Origin: Cytophagales bacterium
Lineage (GTDB): Bacteria > Bacteroidota > Bacteroidia > Cytophagales > Spirosomataceae
Reading direction: 5' to 3'
Length of the DNA stretch: 64,000 nucleotides
NCBI GenBank assembly: GCA_004292855.1
Contig: RDXN01000077.1
Coordinates: forward strand, 33,975-97,974
Shown here: in pieces, positions 1 to 8,667 of the stretch
How the letters are laid out: each line of letters begins with the position of its first letter
Numbering within the stretch: position 1 is the stretch's first letter
Position numbers and translations under genes: made by a program
The notes under the pieces: generated by a model
What the model was told of the DNA's origin: nothing
The model's input: only the letters and a program-made list of their open reading frames with translations
Database searches by the model: none

Positions 1-2
1 CC

Positions 3-752
3 GCCCCCGCGCAACCCAATGGCGGGCCACCGCCTGGTACGCCTTCCACCCCCGCGCCCAAACCCAAAGGACCCGTACAACTGCAACGGACCGCGTCAAA
101 GACGCGCTTGCTCAACTTCGTGTTCATGTATGACACCGGCAAACCAATGGTTGGCAATTACCACATCACCCTAATGGCTCTAAACACGAATGAGGAGCGA
201 GCAGGTGGGGTGGCATTCGACCCGAACGCGATTAGTGGCTCGACCAATACAGGGTCGATTGTACGGGTCACCATTCCCGAAAGTTTTGGTGAAAAAAGCG
301 ATATCCGCATCACAATCACAGGTGAGATTACTAGCCCCGTACAGTTCAAGAAGAACTCGAAAATAGAGGCCTGGTCACAGCCTATCGAAACCATTGAGGT
401 GTTTGCACGGGCAGAATTCAAGGCAACCGAGACCTATAAGGTTAGCCAGCCGACGCAGGACAACGAGATAACGGTGTCGTACAGCAAAAACGCCCAGGAC
501 CAAATCTCGAATGCCACGGCCTCGAAGAAGGGCATTACGGTAACCGTTTCTAATGCAGTCAAGGGGAAAGTCGAAGTACCGTTGCTGGCCGAAGCCGAAG
601 ACACGGTCACGCTCGGTGCAGCAGGCACCTACGAAGTGACCGATACGGATACCGTAACGCGCACGGAAGGCGATACCAAGACCATTACGGTTAAGCACTT
701 TTTGAAGTCAATCAAAGACGGGGCACAACCGACTATCAAAGCGGCTAAGTAA
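3..752 (+). CDS. Partial hypothetical protein (5' end outside window)
   Basis: The reading frame is open from the first bases of the window to the TAA at 750-752, so this is the C-terminal part of a longer protein. It begins with a Pro-rich linker (PAPKPKGP) of about 25 codons. A roughly 215-residue region follows, rich in Thr, Val, Lys and Glu and with a beta-strand-like alternation; the last 90 residues repeat short T-x-T-V patterns. I recognise no family, catalytic motif or membrane segment, and no sorting signal at the C-terminus. A TTG at 108 could be read as a start, but the upstream Pro-rich frame is open and has normal codon use. Function unknown. Confidence 0.75.
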   Translation, partial: APAQPNGGPPPGTPSTPAPKPKGPVQLQRTASKTRLLNFVFMYDTGKPMVGNYHITLMALNTNEERAGGVAFDPNAISGSTNTGSIVRVTIPESFGEKSDIRITITGEITSPVQFKKNSKIEAWSQPIETIEVFARAEFKATETYKVSQPTQDNEITVSYSKNAQDQISNATASKKGITVTVSNAVKGKVEVPLLAEAEDTVTLGAAGTYEVTDTDTVTRTEGDTKTITVKHFLKSIKDGAQPTIKAAK

Positions 753-786
753 TTGTAATACAGGCTGAAAGAAGCAAAGCTAGTCG

Positions 787-905
787 CTACACCGGAATGT
801 CCAGCAGTACCTCAGTCCCGGCGGGTTGCCCGTCGGGACTTGTCAGGTCGTGGATCGTGACGCGGGTGTGGGTGTCGAAATGACGGTTGATGAGCGAAAG
901 CCGTT
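787..905 (-). pseudogene. Remnant of LytS-like histidine kinase C-terminus
   Basis: Read on the minus strand, this encodes the last ~39 residues of a histidine kinase (RLSLINRHFDTHTRV ... GTEVLLDIPV, then TAG). It is nearly identical to the end of the intact kinase at 11893-13905. Homology stops abruptly at about 905, where the sequence passes straight into the phased-repeat regulatory region, so almost the whole kinase gene has been lost by a deletion. The remnant shows that the kinase / regulatory region / cupin block seen at 11.9-14.7 kb was once duplicated here. Confidence 0.85.
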
Positions 906-1024
906 CGCTCACTCCCTCAACCAACCAGCTTGTTCACGCAGAAAAACCGCCATTCACTCAGTCGGTCCAGTAAATCTGTTCTCAAATGAGCACATTTGCC
1001 CGACTAATTGCACGTATACTTTTA
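904..1024 (+). promoter_or_regulatory. Phased-repeat regulatory region R1
   Basis: Direct repeats of the form YTCRCKCARY lie at 912 (CTCCCTCAAC), 933 (TTCACGCAGA) and 953 (TTCACTCAGT), spaced 21 and 20 bp apart; TTCGCTCACT at 904 adds a further half-site. Exactly 42 bp after the start of the last repeat is TTTG (995-998), a Bacteroidota -33 element. TACTTTTA (1017-1024) lies 18 bp further on and resembles the -7 box TAnnTTTG. The same arrangement occurs at 3001 and 14041. It probably drives the glycine-rich gene at 1089 and perhaps the cupin behind it. LytTR-type regulators bind paired direct repeats about two helical turns apart, so such a regulator is a reasonable guess. Confidence 0.7.
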
Positions 1025-1088
1025 TCGGTTATGTGGTTTTTAAAATGGGCCGACTAAACCCTAACCCCCTCAATCAATTTTATTGCTG

Positions 1089-1978
1089 ATGAAACGTCTG
1101 CTAACTTTCCTACTGCTACTACTGACGAGCCTCGGCAACTCGCTGTTTGCCCAACAGACTTACGCGCTCAAACCCTATGCCATTACGCTGCCCCGGCTCA
1201 CAACCGCCCAGCAAAGCACCTCGGCACTGCAACAGGCGGGTAACATCGTCTATAATACCGACGAGCAGAAAATGGCCATCCATAACGGCTCCAGTTGGCA
1301 ATACATTGCCCCCCAGAAGCAAGCCAGTTTAAGAATGGAAAGGCTTTTTTGTCGAACGAGGTCTGGACGGTTCCGGCAGGTGTAACCCGGATTATGGCCG
1401 AAGTGTGGGGAGGAGGAGCCGGTGGGCCAATTTATCAGTTATTCGGCAATGATCTTCGTGCTGCTGGTGGGGCCGCAGGCGGGTATGCCCGTGGCTTTAT
1501 GCCTGTTACACCAGGCAGTTCGCTCACTATAATTGTCGGCTCTGGGGGCATTGGTGCGGCTCGTGCGCCCAGTGAGGGTGCGCAACCGGGTTCTCCTTCG
1601 TCCATTTACCGAAATCAGAACCCGGACGGCCTCTTCGCCTATGGCGGTTCATTTGGCCCTGGTATTGGAGCCGGCACAGACCTCGCGTTTCAGGCTCCGG
1701 GTAGTGGTGGCATGAACGCTACGATCTCCTTCGGTCAAAGAAGCCCGACCGAATACGTGCTGCTTGTCCAGTGCGGCAATGGCGGCACAGCCTATGGCGT
1801 TCAACCCGGTATCAGTGGCTTAGGTACTCAGATAGCTTCGATCAATTCCAGTTTTTTACTCTATCAATCGGGGGATGTTACTGCCGGACAACAAGGTAGT
1901 TTCCCCGGTGGAGGTGGAGGATGCGGGTACAACTACGGCGGTCGTGGCGCAGATGGTATAGTTGTGTTGCATTGGTAA
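1089..1978 (+). pseudogene. Secreted glycine-rich protein, frameshifted at a C-tract (copy A)
   Basis: The ATG at 1089 opens a signal peptide (MKRLLTFLLLLLTSLG ... FAQ) and the block QQTYALKPYAITLPRL shared by this family. The frame breaks at the run of six C at 1309-1314: after WQYIAPQ the original frame ends near 1385, while the downstream frame carries the family's SQFKNGKAF, VPAGVTRI, AEVWGGGAGG and terminal GGGGGCGYNYGG ... HW to TAA 1976-1978. One extra C would restore PPEASQF, as in the intact paralogues at 7681 and 9332. The C-terminal domain resembles the glycine-rich domain found in phage tail fibres and bacterial adhesins. The frameshift could be decay, sequencing error or an OFF phase. 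Confidence 0.85.
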
Positions 1979-2038
1979 AACCAAACCCTGATAAAACCTG
2001 AACAAGTTCAACGACAGAATAACTCAAACAAAATCACA

Positions 2039-2590
2039 ATGACAAACCAAACTTCGCCCCAATTCGCTGTAGCTTACACCGCCCCCGGCCAGAACGCCAA
2101 CAACGCTCCCACCCTCAACGTGCTGGGAATGCCAACGGCGGTGAAAATGACCCACTCTCAGACCTACGGGCAGTTTTCGTGCGTCGAAACCTCGCTGGCT
2201 CCGCTTCAGATGGGCCCACCACCCCACGTGCATCACGAACTCGACGAAATCATGTACGTCATCGAAGGCACGATTACGCTGCTCGAAGGCGATCAGGTGC
2301 GGGAAGTATCGGCCGGGGGCTATCATTTCCGGCCTCGTGGCGTGGTGCATACGTTCTGGAACGGCCACGATGCCCCGGCCCGGTTCTTAGATATGTACCC
2401 CAGCAGTCAGGATTTTGCGCATTATCTGGAAGAGTTGGCTGAACTCGGCGGGGCTATTCATGCCGAAGGTGGCAACCCCTTTGCGCCCGAAAACATGGCC
2501 CGGTTCAAGGCACTGGATGCCCGCTACAACCACGAGGTGTTCTACGAGCAAATGCCTGAACACATGGCTAAATACGGCCCGAAGGAGTAA
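2039..2590 (+). CDS. Cupin domain protein (copy A)
   Basis: A 183-residue single-domain cupin. The first cupin motif is visible as PPPHVHHELDEIMYVIEG (His, His and Glu metal ligands) and the second as PRGVVHTFWN (His ligand), separated by a short beta-rich stretch, so a mononuclear metal site is expected. There is no signal peptide, so it is probably cytoplasmic. It is close to identical to the cupin at 14186-14731 over most of its length. Copy B sits directly behind the phased-repeat promoter; here the frameshifted glycine-rich gene lies between the promoter and the cupin. The substrate is unknown; quercetinase-like dioxygenase or sugar/small-molecule binding are both possible. Confidence 0.9.
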   Translation: MTNQTSPQFAVAYTAPGQNANNAPTLNVLGMPTAVKMTHSQTYGQFSCVETSLAPLQMGPPPHVHHELDEIMYVIEGTITLLEGDQVREVSAGGYHFRPRGVVHTFWNGHDAPARFLDMYPSSQDFAHYLEELAELGGAIHAEGGNPFAPENMARFKALDARYNHEVFYEQMPEHMAKYGPKE

Positions 2591-2770
2591 TCAGGCAAAT
2601 AAATCGGCCACGACGAATTGAAAATTCTGTTTCATGGATTTAGGGATAATCTGCCCCCGGACAAACTCGAAGTTCCCATCGGTGCCGGGTTGAGTTTGCC
2701 ACTGCTCAAACTCATCGACGGTGGTGAGGTGCGTGGGCAAAGCGACGGTGGTGGCGGGTGTTGCGACCAT
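2591..2770 (-). pseudogene. Internally deleted Uma2-family (DUF820) gene
   Basis: The first ~49 codons (ALPTHLTTVDEFEQW ... IIPKSMKQN) match the intact Uma2-family gene at 5776-6339. The sequence then jumps to the last residues of that protein, FQFVVADLFA, with the middle of the gene deleted, including the region that holds the nuclease motif. The flanks also match: both copies begin at the same 3' junction sequence and share the upstream stretch beyond the ATG. The remnant starts one base after the cupin stop codon on the opposite strand. It is non-functional as a nuclease. Confidence 0.85.
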
Positions 2771-2908
2771 AGCGATTTCAGGAGTTGATTGATTAACCAA
2801 ATATACTAAAACAAAACGGGAAAGGAGGCTTTCACCACCACGACCAAATCAGGTTGCGATGCAAATACTGGAAAAAAGAGCCAACAACAGTGGACACATC
2901 CACAAAAT

Positions 2909-2935
2909 GCCCCTCGACCACCGATGGGGCTTTTT
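2909..2935 (+). terminator. Rho-independent terminator candidate
   Basis: GCCCCTCG pairs with CGATGGGGC (one bulged T) around a 5-nt loop and is followed by five T. It lies about 320 bp after the cupin stop and upstream of the AraC regulatory region. The rest of 2771-3000 shows no gene; a candidate 5' leader shared with the Uma2 copy ends near 2805. Confidence 0.6.
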
Positions 2936-3000
2936 GAACACCACGTTCACCTACCGAAATATTACAAAAGACCCTAATCTGACCAGCATTCTAACAATCG

Positions 3001-3123
3001 TTCGGTCACTCACTCAATAGATGGCGGCCTTCGCTCAATCAAACCCGCCATTCACGCAGTTGCAGGGTTTTTTGTGTTGACAAATCAGCACGTTTGTTCG
3101 ACTAAATGGGTAACGTAATCCTA
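3001..3123 (+). promoter_or_regulatory. Phased-repeat regulatory region R2
   Basis: Direct repeats at 3009 (CTCACTCAAT), 3030 (TTCGCTCAAT) and 3051 (TTCACGCAGT) are spaced exactly 21 bp apart; TTCGGTCACT at 3001 resembles the first element of R1. TTTG (3093-3096) starts 42 bp after the last repeat and is embedded in TTTGTTCGACTAAATGGGTA, conserved with R3. A weak -7 candidate (TAATCCTA) is at 3116. The region lies directly before the AraC-type regulator at 3134. Confidence 0.7.
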
Positions 3124-3133
3124 ATTTAAACCG

Positions 3134-3976
3134 ATGCAACCGTTCCGAACGTACGCCCCCACACTCGAACTAAGCCCTTATGTGAAAAGCTACCTGGTGC
3201 TTGATGTAGATTTTGGCGCAGGTTTACCCATGAATGCCGTTCCGCGTGGTGTACCCATATTCGGATTTTCCTATAAACCCGATCAGTCAATTGGCTGGAC
3301 ACGTCATGACGGCACCCCTTCGCTACAAACATCAGCTATGATGGGCCAGACCACCCAAACCGTTGCGTGCCTCATGCACGGGGTTCATCAAACCATTTAC
3401 GTGGTGTTTCACTCAACGGGCCTGCATCCGTTTTTGCGGGAAGAGATGCACGCCCTCACCGACCGCGAATATGCCCTGAGCGATCTCGCCTGGATCGATA
3501 ATACGCCCTCATTAACGGAACAACTGATACTGGCCACCAACACCCAGGAACGAATTGCGCTGATTGAAAATCTATTAATCAGGCGATTGCGGCAAGTTAA
3601 TCGGTTTCCTGACCGAATGCGTGATGCCGTTCGGTTGATCGAATCCAGTAACGGCACCCGGAAAATTGAGGAAGTTGCTGCCTACTTTCGCATCAGCCGC
3701 CGGAGCCTGGAACGGCATTTTCTTACCGACGTGGGTATCGGCCCCAAGCACTATGCGAATATTCTGCGGTTTCGGTATGTGATGAGCTACCTCCATGCCA
3801 ATCCCTCGGCTACGTGGCTCGACCTGACGCAGTTGGGCAACTTCGTGGATCAGTCGCACCTGATCCGACACTTCCGCCAATTTACCAACCTGACTCCCGC
3901 CACCTTCCTCGAGCTCGACCACCAGCTCGACAAACAATTTCTGGCGAATACGGCCCCTGTCGCATTTATCCAATGA
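3134..3976 (+). CDS. AraC-family transcriptional regulator
   Basis: A 280-residue regulator. Residues ~1-150 form an effector-binding half of the type often found in Bacteroidota AraC proteins (SPYVKSYLVLDVD, then GQTTQTVACLMHG). Residues ~165-265 are the AraC double helix-turn-helix: first helix pair around KIEEVAAYFRISRRSLER, second around FVDQSHLIRHFRQFTNLTPA. The ATG is 11 bp after the candidate -7 box of region R2. Of the three genes with this promoter type it is the only regulator, so it may pass the upstream signal on. Target genes are unknown; the NHL-repeat gene follows on the same strand. Confidence 0.9.
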   Translation: MQPFRTYAPTLELSPYVKSYLVLDVDFGAGLPMNAVPRGVPIFGFSYKPDQSIGWTRHDGTPSLQTSAMMGQTTQTVACLMHGVHQTIYVVFHSTGLHPFLREEMHALTDREYALSDLAWIDNTPSLTEQLILATNTQERIALIENLLIRRLRQVNRFPDRMRDAVRLIESSNGTRKIEEVAAYFRISRRSLERHFLTDVGIGPKHYANILRFRYVMSYLHANPSATWLDLTQLGNFVDQSHLIRHFRQFTNLTPATFLELDHQLDKQFLANTAPVAFIQ

Positions 3977-4098
3977 TGCCGCCTGACAGCCCTCTAGTTT
4001 CGCCCCTAATTTCTTACATAATCCCATTCTCTATGATTCCTTTTTTCCTTCTCCGGCCCAGGGCTGTTTGGTTGGTTGGTTTCAATAGTCAGCCCCAT

Positions 4099-5766
4099 AT
4101 GCGGGGCCTAATTGGTTTCTGGTTCGGGTTGCTGTTGCTGGGTAGCATTCCCAATACCTCGGCTCAGAACATCCTGACGGTGGCCGGCACGGGTACGCCA
4201 GGCTTCAGTGGCGACAACGGACCGGCCATTAGTGCGAAGTTGTTTGGCCCTTATGGCGTGGCAATTGATGCCAGTGGCAACATCTTTTTCGTCGATGTTG
4301 ACGACAACTATGTCCGAAAAATCACACCGGGGGGCATTATCAGTACCGTAGCGGGTAACGGTACGCAGGGTTTCAGTGGCGATAATGGTCCGGCTACCAG
4401 TGCGCAGTTAAATAAGCCCATTGCTGTGGCAGTTGATGCGAGCGGGAACCTGTACATTGCCGACTTCGCAAACCAACGCATCCGCAAGGTAACGCCGGGC
4501 GGCATTATCAGCACCATTGCTGGCACTGGTGTGGCGGGTGATGGTGGCGATAATGGATTTGCGATCAATGCTCAGTTAAATGGTCCTGTTGGTTTAGTGG
4601 TTGACGCAATTGGATTCATCTACTTCGCGGATTCGGGCAATCACCGGGTTCGCTGTATTACAAATTCGGGTGTTATGATTGCTGTAGCTGGCACGGGTGT
4701 ATCGGGCTACAGTGGCGATGGTGGTGATCCGCTGAGTGCCAAGCTATCCCATCCCAGTGGTCTGGCGTTCAATGCAAGCGGCAATCTCTACATTACCGAT
4801 CTGATCAACAACTGCGTCCGCAAGATTACACAAAGCCAGGGCCCACCTATACCACAGGGCCCCGGACTGCCTAATTTACCCGGACCCATTATCTTGACGA
4901 TTAGTACCGTGGTCGGTACGGGTATAGCGGGCTTTAGTGGCGATGGGGGTGCGGCCACCAGTGCTCAATTGAGTAGCCCCACCGGTGTGGCCATTGACGC
5001 AAGTGGCTCAATCTACATTGCCGACCGCGATAACAACCGTATCCGTAAGGTTACGTCGGGAGGCACCATCAGCACCATAGCCGGAACAGGTACATCGGGT
5101 TTTAGTGGTGATGGGGGGCCGGCTACCAGTGCTCAATTGAATACCCCAGTCGGTGTGGTAGTTGATCCAAACGGCAACATCATCTTTGCGGATAAGAACA
5201 ATTATCGCATCCGCAAGATCAGGAAAGATCTGCTCCTAACTACCTCGGCCAGTGCAGGCCCAGCCTGTACGCCCACCGTCTCGGTGTCGGCTACGGGTGG
5301 CCGTCCCCCTTACTCCTACGCCTGGACAGCTCCTGCAGGGGTTGTTCTCACGGGTGGGTCCACGGCATCGGTAGTAGCCTCGGCGGGGGCATCGGGTGTG
5401 CAGACACTCAACGTGACCGTTACCGATTCCGATCTTTCGCCCCAGACCAGCACCAGCATGGTCAGCGTAAACCTCCTTGCCCAGCCCACCGTCACGCTGG
5501 TGTTCAACAACTCGGCCACGGTAATGGGCGCGGGCGTTCCCACCATCACGGTGCCTAACACGCCGGGTCAGGAGTTCAGCGTGTTGGGAGCCGATACCTA
5601 CGTGCGGAGTATGGTGCAGGCCCGCGTGAATGGTTACCAGATTAGCGTAGATGATTCCCCCGTGATGAGCCGCTTCCCGATCACGCAGATGGGTTCGTTC
5701 ACCATCAAGGCCAGCCTCAACGGGGGCTGTAGCCGCACCGTGCAGGGCGTGTTGGCGAGCCAGTAG
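4099..5766 (+). CDS. Secreted NHL-repeat beta-propeller protein
   Basis: Starting at ATG 4099 gives a clear signal peptide (MRGLIGFWFGLLLLG ... TSA/QN); longer in-frame starts at 4033 and upstream add an unlikely leader. Five to six NHL-type repeats follow, each with a core like TVAGTGTPGFSGDNGPA, then GVAIDASGN, IYIADxxNxRIRKVT, consistent with a six-bladed propeller of the kind that binds carbohydrates or proteins outside the cell. A PKD/SprB-like segment (PPYSYAWTAPAG) comes next, then a C-terminal beta domain ending GCSRTVQGVLASQ, with no obvious T9SS tail. Function unknown; probably periplasmic or surface-exposed. Confidence 0.85.
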   Translation: MRGLIGFWFGLLLLGSIPNTSAQNILTVAGTGTPGFSGDNGPAISAKLFGPYGVAIDASGNIFFVDVDDNYVRKITPGGIISTVAGNGTQGFSGDNGPATSAQLNKPIAVAVDASGNLYIADFANQRIRKVTPGGIISTIAGTGVAGDGGDNGFAINAQLNGPVGLVVDAIGFIYFADSGNHRVRCITNSGVMIAVAGTGVSGYSGDGGDPLSAKLSHPSGLAFNASGNLYITDLINNCVRKITQSQGPPIPQGPGLPNLPGPIILTISTVVGTGIAGFSGDGGAATSAQLSSPTGVAIDASGSIYIADRDNNRIRKVTSGGTISTIAGTGTSGFSGDGGPATSAQLNTPVGVVVDPNGNIIFADKNNYRIRKIRKDLLLTTSASAGPACTPTVSVSATGGRPPYSYAWTAPAGVVLTGGSTASVVASAGASGVQTLNVTVTDSDLSPQTSTSMVSVNLLAQPTVTLVFNNSATVMGAGVPTITVPNTPGQEFSVLGADTYVRSMVQARVNGYQISVDDSPVMSRFPITQMGSFTIKASLNGGCSRTVQGVLASQ

Positions 5767-5775
5767 CGAGCTTGG

Positions 5776-6339
5776 TCAGGCAAATAAATCGGCCACGACG
5801 AACTGAAAATCAGGCACAACGGGGGCGGCAGAGATGGTCTGCTGCCCCTTGAACACGGTCGAATCGTCGGGAGAGGTGTAAGCGTGGATTCGTTGCCGGA
5901 GTGGTTCAATGTACCAGACCAACTGCGCCCCACCGTCAAAGTAGTCCTGAATTTTTTCGCTCACATCGGTGTATGATTCCGAATCGGACAGAATCTCAAT
6001 GGCAAACAACGTACCGACTCGGTTGCCTTGTTCGATGGCCGCCAATTGGTCGGCAGTGAAGTAGGTGAGATCAGGAATCCGTTTGCGGGTGCTGTCCACA
6101 TACGAATCCATTTCAGCCATCAGTTCGTGGTTTTGCTGATAGGCAGTCGTTTGGGCAAACAGACGGGTTAAGGTACGGGCGATTTTGGCTTCGTTCTGTT
6201 TCATGGATTTAGGGATAATTCGCCCCCGGACAAACTCGAAGTTCCCATCGGTGCCGGGTTGGGTTTGCCACTGCTCAAACTCATCGACGGTGGTGAGGTG
6301 CGTGGGCAAAGCGACGGTGGTGGCGGGTGGTGCGACCAT
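5776..6339 (-). CDS. Uma2-family (DUF820) putative endonuclease
   Basis: A 187-residue protein of the Uma2/DUF820 family, which has a PD-(D/E)XK restriction-endonuclease-like fold. Visible features are the N-terminal TVDEFEQW, FEFVRGRIIP, a central PDLTYF and AIEILSDSE (candidate acidic active-site residues), and the usual C-terminal VVPDFQFVVADLF. I chose ATG 6339 because the family normally starts just before the TVDEF motif; upstream in-frame starts add unconserved sequence. It lies tail-to-tail 9 bp from the NHL gene and head-to-head 66 bp from the glycine-rich gene at 6406. A deleted second copy is at 2591. Biological role is not established for the family. Confidence 0.85.
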   Translation of the reverse strand: MVAPPATTVALPTHLTTVDEFEQWQTQPGTDGNFEFVRGRIIPKSMKQNEAKIARTLTRLFAQTTAYQQNHELMAEMDSYVDSTRKRIPDLTYFTADQLAAIEQGNRVGTLFAIEILSDSESYTDVSEKIQDYFDGGAQLVWYIEPLRQRIHAYTSPDDSTVFKGQQTISAAPVVPDFQFVVADLFA

Positions 6340-6405
6340 AGCAATTTCAGGAGTTGATTGATTAACCAAATATACCAACATAAAGCGTAAAACCCGATTT
6401 CTTGT

Positions 6406-7644
6406 ATGAAACCCCAACTCACCACCGTACTTCTGCTGCTGCTCACCATCCTGAGCAGCCCGCTGTTGGCCCAGCCCGCACTGACGCTCTCGGGCGACAA
6501 CTTTTATGTCGGCGATGCGCCGGGCACCTTTTCGGTAGCCTGCCCACCCGGCACTACGGCGGGTATTTCGCCCCTGACCAAAGTCGCCAACGTGCCCCTG
6601 CTCAACCCCGCCGAGAATCAGTACGACCTGAACATACCTTTCCCCTGGAGAAACCCCAGCGGCACCAGCAACATCCTGACTGGCACACTGCCCCAGTCGA
6701 CCACGCAGGTGGTCATGGGCGGCTTTCTGATTTATAACGTGGGGGTTTTGGCAGGCACAGCCTTTTGCAACGCCCCTCTAGCGGTTAACTCTACCTCTAC
6801 CAGCTTCACCATCACCCTGGCAGGCACCACCCGCGCCGATGCGGGGCAGGTGCAGGCTCGTGTGGGCTACGCCCTCAAAGCCTACAGCGTGAAGCTGCCC
6901 CAACTGGCTACTACCGAACAGACCACCCTACCTACCCAACAGGCGGGGAATCTGGTTTATAACACCGACCAGAAACAATTAGCTGTGTATAACGGCACGA
7001 ACTGGCAGTACCTGGCTACAGCAGGAACGGGCCAATTTCAGAATGAAAGGGCGTTCACCGCTCCCGGAACATTCACCTGGACTGTGCCTGCGGGTGTAAC
7101 CCGCGTTTTTGCCGAAGTGTGGGGGGGCGGGGCGGGAGCACCCTACTATAACCATCGTGATGTTACACAATTTGGATCAGGGGCAAGTACAGCATTTGTC
7201 ACACGGGGTGGCGCTGCGGGTGGGTATGCGCGGGGTATTATGCCTGTTACTCCAGGTAGTGCGCTCACATTGGTGGTGGGAAGTGGAGGAATGGGGATGG
7301 ATCGCTCCGATATATATAGGGGAGTACCAGAGATGGGAGGGACAGACTCGTCGATTCGACGAAATGCGAATGGTGCTGGTTTATGGGCTTCGGCAGCTAC
7401 TTACTTTAATGCAGTTGGGTCAGGGTCAGGCATCAAGTTTGGGAACGGCGGCACAGCCTATGGTGTACAATCGGGTATAGCTGGGATAGGGTCTCAGGGA
7501 GCCGTGCTCAATTCGGTCACGGTATCGTTCACGCTCGGCGATGGGGCGTATGTCCAAAACGGCTCATTCCCTGGTGGTGGTGGTGGTGGTGGGTACAACA
7601 TTGGTGGTGCTGGTGGCAACGGGATGATTATGCTTCGCTGGTAA
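6406..7644 (+). CDS. Secreted glycine-rich protein with N-terminal extension (copy B)
   Basis: A 412-residue secreted protein. Signal peptide MKPQLTTVLLLLLTILS ... LAQ, then ~130 residues absent from the other copies (LTLSGDNFYVGDAPGTFSV onward, containing two Cys). The family module follows: YALKAYSVKLPQLATTEQ, YNTDQKQLAVYNGTNWQYL, WTVPAGVTRVFAEVWGGG, then a variable glycine-rich core and GGGGGGGYNIGGAGGNG ending in LRW. The AEVWGGG codons contain a run of seven G (7121-7127). The C-terminal domain resembles glycine-rich tail-fibre/adhesin domains. The core lacks the YGQRSATEY segment seen in copies C to F, so this copy is shorter there. Confidence 0.85.
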   Translation: MKPQLTTVLLLLLTILSSPLLAQPALTLSGDNFYVGDAPGTFSVACPPGTTAGISPLTKVANVPLLNPAENQYDLNIPFPWRNPSGTSNILTGTLPQSTTQVVMGGFLIYNVGVLAGTAFCNAPLAVNSTSTSFTITLAGTTRADAGQVQARVGYALKAYSVKLPQLATTEQTTLPTQQAGNLVYNTDQKQLAVYNGTNWQYLATAGTGQFQNERAFTAPGTFTWTVPAGVTRVFAEVWGGGAGAPYYNHRDVTQFGSGASTAFVTRGGAAGGYARGIMPVTPGSALTLVVGSGGMGMDRSDIYRGVPEMGGTDSSIRRNANGAGLWASAATYFNAVGSGSGIKFGNGGTAYGVQSGIAGIGSQGAVLNSVTVSFTLGDGAYVQNGSFPGGGGGGGYNIGGAGGNGMIMLRW

Positions 7645-7680
7645 AATTGGTTCACGCTATACCCCATTCAATTAAACAAT

Positions 7681-8595
7681 ATGAAACGGCAACTCACTTC
7701 CATTCTGCTGCTGCTCATCGGGTTGGGCAGCCCCCTTCTGGCCCAACAGACCTACGCACTGAAACCGTATGCCATTACACTACCCCGGCTCACAACGGCC
7801 CAGCAAAGCACCTCGGCTCCCCAACAGGAAGGCAACGTAGTTTACAACACCGACCAGAAACAGTTAGCCGTGCATAACGGCACCACCTGGCAGTACCTGG
7901 CCCCACCCGAAACGGCCCAGTTTAAAAACGCACAACGATTTTTATCTGGAGAAAACCAATCCTGGATTGTGCCAGCGGGTGTTACCCGAATCATGGCCGA
8001 AGTATGGGGGGGCGGTTCCGGTGGCCCCATCTATGCCTACAGCAATAACAGTGAATTACTGGCCAATGGGGGCGGAGCTGGTGGCTACGCACGGGGTTTT
8101 ATAGCCGTTACACCCGGCCAGACTCTCACGCTAACGGTTGGTGCAGGAGGCCGGGCGGCTATACGGAGTACCAATCAAACGCCAGGGAATGGAACCGACA
8201 GTTTTATCAAGAAAGTAGGGTTTTACGAGGAAATTGGAGCTGAGGGGGGACGCGTCTTTCCCAATTACGGCGGAGGGATTGGTGGCCGTAGCTATGGTCC
8301 AGCCGTTGGTTTTACAGTATCGGGGGATAATGGATCACCCGGCCTGATTTCGTATGGCCAGCGAAGTGCCAGCGAATATATCCTGCTCATTAAATGTGGC
8401 GATGGCGGCACGGCCTACGGCGCATCTCAAGGTGGCATTGGTACCCAGATTAGTTCGGTCAACTCAAGTTACCTACTCTACACATTGGGCGATGATAAAT
8501 ACAGCCAGAATGGTAGTTATCCGGGTGGTGGCGGTGGCTGCGGGTATAATGTTGGTGGTACTGGGGGCAATGGGATGATTGTGATCTACTGGTAG
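7681..8595 (+). CDS. Secreted glycine-rich protein (copy C)
   Basis: A 304-residue intact family member: signal peptide MKRQLTSILLLLIGLG ... LAQ, conserved N-terminal block QQTYALKPYAITLPRLTT, then VVYNTDQKQLAVHNGTTWQY, then VPAGVTRIMAEVWGGGSGG, a variable core, YGQRSASEYILLIKCGDGG, and GGGGGCGYNVGG ... IVIYW. A run of seven G at 8006-8012 lies in the AEVWGGG codons. It starts 36 bp after copy B on the same strand with no terminator visible between them, so co-transcription is likely. Surface adhesin or fibre-like structural role is inference from the glycine-rich domain. Confidence 0.87.
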   Translation: MKRQLTSILLLLIGLGSPLLAQQTYALKPYAITLPRLTTAQQSTSAPQQEGNVVYNTDQKQLAVHNGTTWQYLAPPETAQFKNAQRFLSGENQSWIVPAGVTRIMAEVWGGGSGGPIYAYSNNSELLANGGGAGGYARGFIAVTPGQTLTLTVGAGGRAAIRSTNQTPGNGTDSFIKKVGFYEEIGAEGGRVFPNYGGGIGGRSYGPAVGFTVSGDNGSPGLISYGQRSASEYILLIKCGDGGTAYGASQGGIGTQISSVNSSYLLYTLGDDKYSQNGSYPGGGGGCGYNVGGTGGNGMIVIYW

Positions 8596-8667
8596 GAGCT
8601 TATCAACAAAACGACGGAACAACGACCCATGAATTAGCATCTCGCGCCGAAAAGCCGCCGACTTTGT

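Noticed and set aside
826..1089. Plus-strand reading frame of 87 codons
   Set aside because: It is antisense to the kinase remnant and runs across the phased operator; no protein features.
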